Assembly (NCBI GenBank): GCA_945878745.1
Contig: CAMDVY010000178.1
Coordinates: forward strand, 1 to 6,514
Length of the DNA stretch: 6,514 nucleotides
Origin: Klebsiella pneumoniae
Lineage (GTDB): Bacteria; Pseudomonadota; Gammaproteobacteria; Pseudomonadales; Azotimanducaceae
Direction: 5' to 3'
Positions 1 through 5,313 of the stretch are shown here, in pieces; positions within the stretch are counted from its first letter, which is position 1; every line of letters starts with the position of its first letter. Under the pieces are notes generated by a model. The model searched no databases and was not told where the DNA came from. It saw only the letters and a program-made list of their open reading frames with translations. A program made the position numbers and the translations under genes.

Positions 1-852
1 GTCCATGGTCGCCTGGATGCGGTCCATGGCTCTATCGAGTGCCGCACTGAACTCCATCGCGCTCTGGTAGCGATCCTTCATGTCCTTGGCTGTGCCCTTC
101 AGAATCACGCCTTGCAGCTCTTCGCTGATTTTCGCGTTGAAGGAGCGCGGCATCGGCATGGGATCTGACAAGCTCTTCAACACTACGGCCATCGGAGTAT
201 CAGCTTCAAACGGGGTGTGGCCCGTCAGCATCTCGAACAGCACGACACTGAGCGCATAGATGTCTGTAGGTGGACCAACGTCCAGAGCCTTGGATTGCTC
301 TGGCGCCATGTACGCGGGCGTACCGATCAAGTGCCCGGTCTGGGTAAGCTTGGCGTCGCTGGTGATCAGTTTCGCGATACCGAAGTCCATCAGGACCGGG
401 CGACCCCGCGTATCTACCATGATGTTGTCGGGTTTGATGTCCCGGTGAATCAGTCCCTGATCATGGGCATATGCCAACGCACCGGCGATGGATTTAACCA
501 GCGCTACGCTGCGATCAATGGACATCTCTCCGTCCTTCTTCAGGATGTCCTTCAGGGATCGCCCCTCAACCATCTCCATGACCATGTAATAGCGATCTTC
601 GCTCGCCCCGAAGTCATGAATGCCGACGATGTTTGGATGCTGCAAGCGCGCAACGCCTTGCGCCTCTTTCAGGAACCGGGTCCGAAAGTCCTCGGACAAT
701 CCGAGTTCGGGACGGATGAACTTGATTGCCCGATAGACTTCCAGATCTTTATGGAAAGCCTTGTAGACTTCAGCCATGCCACCACGACCAAGACGTTCAG
801 TGATCTGGTAAGGGCCGACAATCTGACATGAAACTCTGCCTTCGTTCAGCAT
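1..852 (-). CDS. Hanks-type serine/threonine protein kinase (kinase 1), C-terminus cut by window edge
   Basis: The 284 visible codons, read on the minus strand from the ATG at 852, form a complete PknB-like kinase domain that transfers phosphate from ATP to Ser/Thr of target proteins. Visible motifs are the glycine loop LGRGGMAEVYKA (residues 21-32), AIK lysine K44, helix-C glutamate E63, HRDIKPDN (136-143; catalytic D138), DFG (156-158) and GTPAYMAPE (177-185). The activation loop holds several Thr (TQTGHLIGT), candidate autophosphorylation sites. The domain ends near residue 275 and the frame is still open at the edge, so a membrane helix and sensor domain, as in its neighbours, may follow but cannot be seen. 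The start is chosen because GAGGT lies 9 nt upstream. It is about two thirds identical to kinase 3 over the kinase domain. It follows kinase 2 on the same strand after a REP-containing gap. Oddity: another ATG at 829 resembles the kinase 3 start but is out of frame. Function as a kinase is secure; substrate and stimulus are unknown. Confidence 0.93.
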   Translation of the reverse strand, partial: MLNEGRVSCQIVGPYQITERLGRGGMAEVYKAFHKDLEVYRAIKFIRPELGLSEDFRTRFLKEAQGVARLQHPNIVGIHDFGASEDRYYMVMEMVEGRSLKDILKKDGEMSIDRSVALVKSIAGALAYAHDQGLIHRDIKPDNIMVDTRGRPVLMDFGIAKLITSDAKLTQTGHLIGTPAYMAPEQSKALDVGPPTDIYALSVVLFEMLTGHTPFEADTPMAVVLKSLSDPMPMPRSFNAKISEELQGVILKGTAKDMKDRYQSAMEFSAALDRAMDRIQATMD

Positions 853-860
853 CTTGTTGA

Positions 861-875
861 GACCTCGATCAGGTC
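861..875 (-). promoter_or_regulatory. Small hairpin enclosing the ribosome binding site of kinase 1
   Basis: On the minus strand GACCT-GATCG-AGGTC is a perfect 5-bp stem with a 5-nt loop. The right arm contains most of the GAGGT Shine-Dalgarno sequence that serves the ATG at 852. If it forms in the mRNA it would mask the ribosome binding site. The stem is short, so chance is a fair alternative. What is seen is the inverted repeat and its position; a regulatory role is inference. Confidence 0.3.
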
Positions 876-893
876 GGTTCTTCTATTGGTTGG

Positions 894-918
894 TCGCGAT
901 CGGGAGATCGCTCCTACG
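894..918 (-). repeat. REP palindrome, copy 1
   Basis: Read on the minus strand this element starts CGTAGGAG and continues into a perfect 6-bp hairpin (GCGATC, tetraloop, GATCGC; plus-strand positions 896-911). The GTAG head followed by a short imperfect palindrome is the hallmark of REP elements mobilised by RAYT (REP-associated tyrosine) transposases. It faces copy 2 (939-963) in inverted orientation with a 20-bp spacer. The stem differs from copy 2 by an A-T to G-C pair change that preserves pairing, which argues that the structure matters. No RAYT gene is in the window. Confidence 0.75.
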
Positions 919-938
919 ACGCCAGGATTTCCAAATGC

Positions 939-963
939 CGTAGGAGCGGTCTCCTGACCGCGA
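939..963 (+). repeat. REP palindrome, copy 2 (inverted partner of copy 1)
   Basis: This copy begins CGTAGGAG on the plus strand and has a perfect hairpin GCGGTC-TCCT-GACCGC at 946-961. It matches the reverse complement of copy 1 at 22 of 25 positions. Two of the three differences would still be G-U pairs in RNA, so copies 1 and 2 can also fold together into a roughly 25-bp cruciform or RNA stem. Such paired REPs (BIMEs or REPINs) usually lie between genes and often stabilise or end upstream transcripts, which here would be the kinase 2 mRNA. There is no T-tract, so it is not called a classical terminator. Confidence 0.75.
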
Positions 964-978
964 TGCAGTGTTCTGAAT

Positions 979-998
979 GACCGGGAAATCGCTTCTAA
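979..998 (-). repeat. Degenerate REP remnant, copy 3
   Basis: The segment matches positions 898-917 of REP copy 1 at 16 of 20 bases in the same orientation. The GTAG head has decayed to TTAG and the internal stem is no longer perfect. It is best read as an eroded third copy of the same repeat, 21 bp before the stop codon of kinase 2. The similarity is direct; the decay history is inferred. Confidence 0.5.
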
Positions 999-1018
999 TA
1001 AAGAAGAGGTAGTCACTG

Positions 1019-2821
1019 TCAATCCACCACATTGACACGCCATTTGTGGCTGCCCGCAGTGCGCCCGTTCACCATCAGCAACAGCTGGACATCATATGTC
1101 CCGACATCCAGTGACTTCATTTGCGGAATGCGCTGCTTGGACTTGAACGTGCCCGCCGTGCGTGCGGCGGTGTTGACGACTTCGCGCTTTACGATCACAC
1201 CATCGCTTCTGACTTCCACCACTTCTTCGACGGTGATGTTCCGATTGCCGCCGGGCGCTACCACCACCGTGAATGCACCGTTATAGCCCGCATCACGAGA
1301 AAATCGTCCCTTACCCTGTTTTTCGTGAACGCTGACCTTCAGGACGTTGATTCTCACTGAACTGCTGCTGGGCGCAGGGTTCTGGGGTTGCGCGCGCCGA
1401 ACTTCCGGCGCTTGCTGCGCGGGGGGTTGCTGGGAACGTGCTGTCTGATTTGGCGGTGGCGCGGTCCTCACCGGTACCGAAGTATTTCGTTGCGGAGTCG
1501 CCCCCGAAGACTGCGTCGACGCTTGTGTTGGCATTGTCGAATCATCACCTACCATGGGTTCGCCCATCGAACCTGGCGCTGGATTGATCACCGTGCCATC
1601 GGCCAGCGTCACCGGCCCCCCCATCGGCTGGGTCGTCGGTTGACCCATTTGCTGACCGAGGGGCTGACCCATGCCGATCATGGTTGGATCGGCCAACGAA
1701 GAATTGTCTGTTCCGCCCAGCGTCGGTGGCTGCCCACCGATTGGAAAGCCACCTGTACCCTGACCCTGGTTTGGCCAGTCCGTCGACGCAGGCAATTGAG
1801 GTGCGGGTTCTGGTGTCGACGGCGAAAAGGCCACCCACACACCGATCAACATCAATGCGGCGACGCCCGCCCCTACGGCAATCTGCTGTGGTCGCATTCG
1901 TCGCTTGATTTCAGTTGCGACCGGTCGCATGAGATCCGCCATACCCTGGTTGGGCGCTGGCAGAACGATCGTCTTCGACCGACTCTCATTGCCTTTGATA
2001 CCTTCACTTTCCACAACATCGGCAAGTGCGGCATCAAATTCTACGGCCGACTGAAAGCGCTCTTCCTTTTCCTTGTGAAGCGCACGTTCAACGGTTTCCT
2101 GCAGCTTGAGCGGAATTTCGAGATTGGTGACTTCCCGCAAATGCGGTGGCTGTTTTTCCAGGTGCGAGCGCAACAACTCGAATTCGCTATCACCCTGATA
2201 GGGCAACTGACCGCTGAGCAGTTCGTACAGCACGATACCCAGCGAATACAGGTCCGTGCGTTGATCGACTTGTTTGCCGAGAATCTGTTCCGGCGCCATG
2301 TAAGCAGGTGTACCCACCATGCTGCCGGCACGAGTCATGCGTGTACCGCCGATGAGATGAGCAATCCCGAAATCAAGCACTTTGACCATGCCGCGCTGAT
2401 CCAGCATCAGGTTGCCTGGTTTGATATCCCGATGCACAACGCCCTGTTCGTGCGCATAACCAAGACCATGGAGCGCATCCCTGATCATGGAAACCGCGTC
2501 TCTGTAGGCCAACTGTCGACCATCGCGGGACTTGCCACTGAACTGGATGCCGTCGATGTACTCCATGACCAGGAACAGTCGTTCGTCCGATGTAAAAAAA
2601 CGGTAGACAGTGGCGATGTTGGGATGGGACAGCTTGGCCAGGGTACGAGCTTCATTGCGAAAACGCGTCGTAACCTCCTCGAGATCGGCAAGTTCAGGCC
2701 GTACACACTTGATCGCCACGTCTCGCTGCAATTCGAGGTCCAGGGCTCGATAGACTTCGCCCATTCCTCCGCCACCGATGCGGGAAAGAATCTTGTACTG
2801 GTCAATGGTTGTGCCGATCAT
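1019..2821 (-). CDS. Membrane receptor-type serine/threonine protein kinase (kinase 2) with Gly/Pro/Gln-rich linker and outer beta domain
   Basis: This 600-residue protein has a PknB-like kinase domain at about 9-270. Its motifs are glycine loop IGGGGMGEVY (15-24), K38 in VAIK, helix-C E57, HRDIKPGN (130-137; D132), DFG (150-152) and GTPAYMAPE (170-178). A juxtamembrane stretch rich in Lys/Arg (305-310) precedes one membrane helix at about 312-332, placing the C-terminal half outside the cytoplasm. That half is a disordered-looking linker (about 333-500) rich in Gly, Gln, Pro, Met and Thr, with repeated MGQP units near 410-430, then a roughly 95-residue beta-strand-rich domain (506-600) that I do not recognise and that contains no PASTA motif. 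The ATG at 2821 is preferred to the GTG at 2878 because AGGAAG lies 9 nt upstream and the fold begins directly after it. It diverges from kinase 3 and precedes kinase 1. Its kinase domain is clearly less like kinases 1 and 3 than those are to each other. Ligand and substrates are unknown. Confidence 0.95.
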   Translation of the reverse strand: MIGTTIDQYKILSRIGGGGMGEVYRALDLELQRDVAIKCVRPELADLEEVTTRFRNEARTLAKLSHPNIATVYRFFTSDERLFLVMEYIDGIQFSGKSRDGRQLAYRDAVSMIRDALHGLGYAHEQGVVHRDIKPGNLMLDQRGMVKVLDFGIAHLIGGTRMTRAGSMVGTPAYMAPEQILGKQVDQRTDLYSLGIVLYELLSGQLPYQGDSEFELLRSHLEKQPPHLREVTNLEIPLKLQETVERALHKEKEERFQSAVEFDAALADVVESEGIKGNESRSKTIVLPAPNQGMADLMRPVATEIKRRMRPQQIAVGAGVAALMLIGVWVAFSPSTPEPAPQLPASTDWPNQGQGTGGFPIGGQPPTLGGTDNSSLADPTMIGMGQPLGQQMGQPTTQPMGGPVTLADGTVINPAPGSMGEPMVGDDSTMPTQASTQSSGATPQRNTSVPVRTAPPPNQTARSQQPPAQQAPEVRRAQPQNPAPSSSSVRINVLKVSVHEKQGKGRFSRDAGYNGAFTVVVAPGGNRNITVEEVVEVRSDGVIVKREVVNTAARTAGTFKSKQRIPQMKSLDVGTYDVQLLLMVNGRTAGSHKWRVNVVD

Positions 2822-2972
2822 CAGACATCGCTTCCTGTTGCGCATTGCGCTCGTGCCAACCAGTCCTCCAGCCGACACAGAACCCTGCCTTCCTGAACTT
2901 TTCGTTCATTCCCGGTTGATGCTACCAAATCGGATGCGGATACTCAGTGATCAATCGTCAGGTTCTACGTCC
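2822..2972. promoter_or_regulatory. Divergent intergenic region between kinases 2 and 3
   Basis: These 151 bp hold both 5' ends of the divergent kinase genes. On the minus side the useful signal is AGGAAG at 2831-2836, 9 nt before the kinase 2 ATG. On the plus side only a weak AGGT (2960-2963) precedes the kinase 3 ATG. A candidate sigma-70 promoter for kinase 3 is listed separately. On the minus strand there is only a TGGTAGCAT extended -10-like element (around 2919-2927) with no convincing -35. No clear operator palindrome was found. A shared control region is plausible from the layout but not shown. Confidence 0.5.
2916..2944 (+). promoter_or_regulatory. Candidate sigma-70 promoter for kinase 3
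   Basis: TTGATG (2916-2921) and GATACT (2939-2944) are separated by exactly 17 bp, each matching the -35 and -10 consensus at 4 of 6 positions. Transcription would start near 2950, leaving a leader of about 23 nt before the ATG at 2973. The spacing is ideal but the boxes are moderate and this is pattern matching by eye. Confidence 0.35.
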
Positions 2973-4715
2973 ATGTCCGATCTCGTCGGTACAACCATTG
3001 GTCCCTACCAGATCACTCAGCGGTTGGGACGGGGCGGCATGGCGGATGTGTACAAGGCTTTTCACCGTGAGCTTTCGATCCATCGGGCCATCAAGTTCAT
3101 TCGGCCAGAATTCGTCACGTCCGACGACTTTCGTGCCCGGTTCCAGCAGGAAGCCCAGGGTGTCGCGCGCCTACGGCACCCGAACATCGTGCAAATCCAC
3201 GATTTTGGTGTCAGCGACGGACATTTTTACATGGTCATGGAGTTCCTCGAGGGCGGGACACTCAAGGAATTGTTGCGAACAACCGGTCGCGCAACGCCAT
3301 CCATGGCGGTGAACATCGTCAAAGGTGTGGCTGAAGCGCTCGAATACGCCCACTCCCGCGACCTCATTCATCGGGACATCAAACCGGACAACATCATGAT
3401 CGACCTCGAAGGTCGACCCGTACTGATGGATTTCGGAATCGCCAAGCTGCTAACGGCCAGCACGCAGCTCACCCAGACCGGCACAGGTATCGGAACACCC
3501 GCCTACATGGCACCCGAACAGGCCAGAGGGGAGCCGGTGAGTCCAGCGACAGACATCTACGCGCTGTCGATCGTACTTTTCGAGTTGTTGACCGGGCAGG
3601 TGCCCTACGACGCGGACACCCCCATGGCCATCATGCTGAAAGCGCTGAGTGACCCTCTCCCCATGCCCCGCAGCTTCAACCCGGACATCAGCGAAGCATT
3701 GCAAGGGGTCATCCTCAAAGGTACGGCAAAAGCACCAGAAGCACGCTATCGGAGTGCGGTGGAGTTCATTGCCGCACTGGACAGTGCGATCAACGAGAAA
3801 ACCACTGATAGAACCGCACCACCGGCACCGGCCCTCGTCGATATCGCTTCAAGCATCAAATCAGCAAATACTGGAAACACCGCAGCCATCAGCTGGCTGA
3901 TCGCCATCGCCATTGGTGTCGCTGCTGTTATCGGTATCTGGACCCATCGAACCGCCGAAGTGTCACCTGTTGAAGTTCCCACCGCAGTGGCTCCAGCGAA
4001 CAATCGGTCCGGACCGAGCGAAGAATCAGCCCTTCAGATCGTTTCTCCAGCCCCTTCGTCAGATACTTCGCAGGCTCCCTCGTCAGAAGCGCCGGTTTCA
4101 TCAGCGTCCAACAACCCAGTGTTATGGTCACACAATGGCAGTATCACACCGGGGATGGCCATCGACCTGCCTGTTCAACTCGTCGTCGGCGACGTACTGT
4201 ATTTGCGGGTATTTCAGAACCCCAGTGGCGCGGAAATCGTTCTCAGCACACCGGGAGATCTTGCCGAAGTGTTCCGGGCAGATACCGACTCAGGACCGGC
4301 AACCGTCAAGCACGAGGGCGTGCATCACTTGCTTGTTTACGGGACACAGCCCGGAGAATTGAAAGCCACTCTGTATCATTTACGCGAGCCTCAACTGCAC
4401 GCCGGGAGCGTCTATTTGCAGGACGTGTTCGCCCACACCACCGATCTGCCAGGACAGGTACTGCACCGATACCTCGATCTGAACCAGAACTCGGTGATTC
4501 GCTTCAATCTGATTCGCAGCGCGGTCCCAACCGACTTCATCCTGGTAGCCCCGGACGAGCGCTCCCAGGTGCTTTCAACCCGCGAATCTACCGGACCGAT
4601 AAGTATTCCGGTATCCGGCGTACATAGTTTTTATGCCGATCCGGAAGGGTCGGCATTGGCTGACTTTGAAGCGAGTTTCGAAGAAGTGCCTTCAGTTCCC
4701 TCTCCGAAGAGTTAG
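2973..4715 (+). CDS. Membrane receptor-type serine/threonine protein kinase (kinase 3) with duplicated outer beta domain
   Basis: The 580-residue product has a PknB-like kinase domain at about 12-275: glycine loop LGRGGMADVYKA (18-29), K41 in AIK, helix-C E60, HRDIKPDN (133-140; D135), DFG (153-155) and GTPAYMAPE (174-182), with Thr-rich activation loop TQTGTGIGT. One membrane helix follows at about 305-323, then a Ser/Pro/Ala-rich linker (about 330-380). The outer part (about 382-571) appears to be two similar beta-sandwich units (382-470 and 475-571), which share an SGP or TGP turn, a following GVH motif and a G-x-x-x-A ending. The pattern recalls PPC-like (bacterial pre-peptidase C-terminal) beta domains, but I cannot assign it. 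The ATG at 2973 fits the start of the fold and the paralogues; upstream in-frame codons would run into the kinase 2 gene. Shine-Dalgarno AGGT is weak. It is the close paralogue of kinase 1 and ends 24 bp from the convergent ydbL. Substrates and signal are unknown. Confidence 0.95.
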   Translation: MSDLVGTTIGPYQITQRLGRGGMADVYKAFHRELSIHRAIKFIRPEFVTSDDFRARFQQEAQGVARLRHPNIVQIHDFGVSDGHFYMVMEFLEGGTLKELLRTTGRATPSMAVNIVKGVAEALEYAHSRDLIHRDIKPDNIMIDLEGRPVLMDFGIAKLLTASTQLTQTGTGIGTPAYMAPEQARGEPVSPATDIYALSIVLFELLTGQVPYDADTPMAIMLKALSDPLPMPRSFNPDISEALQGVILKGTAKAPEARYRSAVEFIAALDSAINEKTTDRTAPPAPALVDIASSIKSANTGNTAAISWLIAIAIGVAAVIGIWTHRTAEVSPVEVPTAVAPANNRSGPSEESALQIVSPAPSSDTSQAPSSEAPVSSASNNPVLWSHNGSITPGMAIDLPVQLVVGDVLYLRVFQNPSGAEIVLSTPGDLAEVFRADTDSGPATVKHEGVHHLLVYGTQPGELKATLYHLREPQLHAGSVYLQDVFAHTTDLPGQVLHRYLDLNQNSVIRFNLIRSAVPTDFILVAPDERSQVLSTRESTGPISIPVSGVHSFYADPEGSALADFEASFEEVPSVPSPKS

Positions 4716-4739
4716 GGAACATCAGGATTTGGCGCGCGC
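4716..4739. other. Short gap between convergent genes, no terminator seen
   Basis: Only 24 bp separate the stop codons of kinase 3 and ydbL. It includes a GGCGCGCGC run but no clear stem-loop followed by T residues in either direction. Transcripts from the two sides may therefore overlap or end inside the opposite gene. Confidence 0.5.
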
Positions 4740-5069
4740 TCAGGGCTTCTGCTGCCAGGCGCCACCAACGAAGATGAACCCACCAATTTCCGTGCGTTCG
4801 ATAGCCTTTTTTCCAGCCAGTGCTTCAACCTGCTCACGCGTCAGACCATTCGCCGCAGCGATACGCTCGTACTCAGCGCGGCGCTGATCGTTGACGGTCT
4901 GAACCAGCGTGGTGACATCGGCCGCCGGTGTTGCCTCGACAAAACCGATGTAGCCATCTTCACGTTCACCCACTACACCGGCGACCTTGCTTTCGCCAAG
5001 GTCGGCGGCCCAGACAAACGACGACGTCAGCAGCATGGCTGCGAAAACCAATTTCGATAGTTTTTTCAT
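4740..5069 (-). CDS. ydbL: YdbL family periplasmic protein (DUF1318)
   Basis: The 109-residue product matches the length and layout of E. coli YdbL (about 108 residues). A signal peptide opens with MKKLSKLVFAAML and ends near SFVWAA, with cleavage around residues 21-22. The mature part carries family features: a V-G-E-x-x-x-GY(I/L) segment (33-41), an N-x-x-R-x-x-x-Y helix (60-67), the G-L-x-x-x-Q-V-x-x-L-A-G-x-K segment (75-88) and a C-terminal G-x-W (103-105). YdbL is reported in E. coli to modulate the YdbH-YnbE bridge in the periplasm. The ATG at 5069 is preferred over an earlier in-frame start at 5123, which would lie inside ynbE and put 18 residues before the signal peptide. AGGAAG, overlapping the ynbE stop codon, lies 6 nt upstream. 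It is the last gene of the ydbH-ynbE-ydbL operon, 10 bp after ynbE. Confidence 0.92.
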   Translation of the reverse strand: MKKLSKLVFAAMLLTSSFVWAADLGESKVAGVVGEREDGYIGFVEATPAADVTTLVQTVNDQRRAEYERIAAANGLTREQVEALAGKKAIERTEIGGFIFVGGAWQQKP

Positions 5070-5079
5070 GTGCTTCTTC

Positions 5080-5313
5080 CTAAAACAGTCCACTGTCTTT
5101 GCTGAACAGACCGTCGAGTTCACGATCTACCTTCACGAGGATCTCGTGTTTGATATTGACGTTCAGATTGATCGTGATCGGCTCGTCGGTGGCAACTTTC
5201 ACCGTTGGTGTGCATGCCGACAGGCCGAGCAGCCCTGCCAACAACCACGCAGGCGCTTGTGATCCAGCGACGCGGATCCGTCGGGCCAAAGGCCTTCCCC
5301 TGCATCCAGTCAT
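5080..5313 (-). CDS. ynbE: YnbE family outer-membrane lipoprotein
   Basis: The 77-residue product has a long signal sequence ending in the lipobox LSAC, with the lipidated cysteine at residue 34, leaving a mature lipoprotein of only 44 residues. The mature part holds the family signature EPITINLNVNIKHEI (44-58) followed by a short acidic C-terminus ending GLF, as in E. coli YnbE (about 61 residues). In E. coli YnbE is an outer-membrane lipoprotein that multimerises and docks on the C-terminal end of YdbH to complete an intermembrane phospholipid bridge. The start at 5313 is strongly supported: AAGGAG lies 7 nt upstream and the ATG overlaps the ydbH stop as ATGA, implying translational coupling. 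The n-region is unusually long and Arg-rich (residues 5-14), with a Cys at position 4. Confidence 0.92.
   Translation of the reverse strand: MTGCRGRPLARRIRVAGSQAPAWLLAGLLGLSACTPTVKVATDEPITINLNVNIKHEILVKVDRELDGLFSKDSGLF

Noticed and set aside
217..831. A 204-codon open frame on the plus strand
   Set aside because: It is antisense to kinase 1, whose minus-strand reading has every kinase motif in order.
894..963. Rho-independent terminator after kinase 2
   Set aside because: The hairpins are strong but no T-tract follows on the minus strand; REP identity explains them better.
846..1043. A 65-codon minus-strand open frame across the gap between kinases 2 and 1
   Set aside because: It reads through the REP palindromes and overlaps both neighbouring genes in other frames; no domain or ribosome binding site.
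1590..1690. Short recurring TGACCCAT-like units suggestive of a tandem repeat or array
   Set aside because: They encode the MGQP-rich linker of kinase 2 in frame and have no constant spacing, so they are coding low complexity, not CRISPR or noncoding repeats.
2822..2878. GTG start for kinase 2 adding 19 residues
   Set aside because: The ATG at 2821 has AGGAAG 9 nt upstream and begins directly at the kinase fold.
1388..2896. A 502-codon open frame on the plus strand opposite kinase 2
   Set aside because: It lies entirely antisense to a gene with complete kinase motifs, has Arg/His/Leu-biased composition typical of antisense reading, and shows no recognisable domain.
2778..2972. A 65-residue N-terminal extension of kinase 3
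   Set aside because: It would overlap the kinase 2 coding start on the other strand, and the paralogous kinases begin near the fold; the ATG at 2973 fits better.
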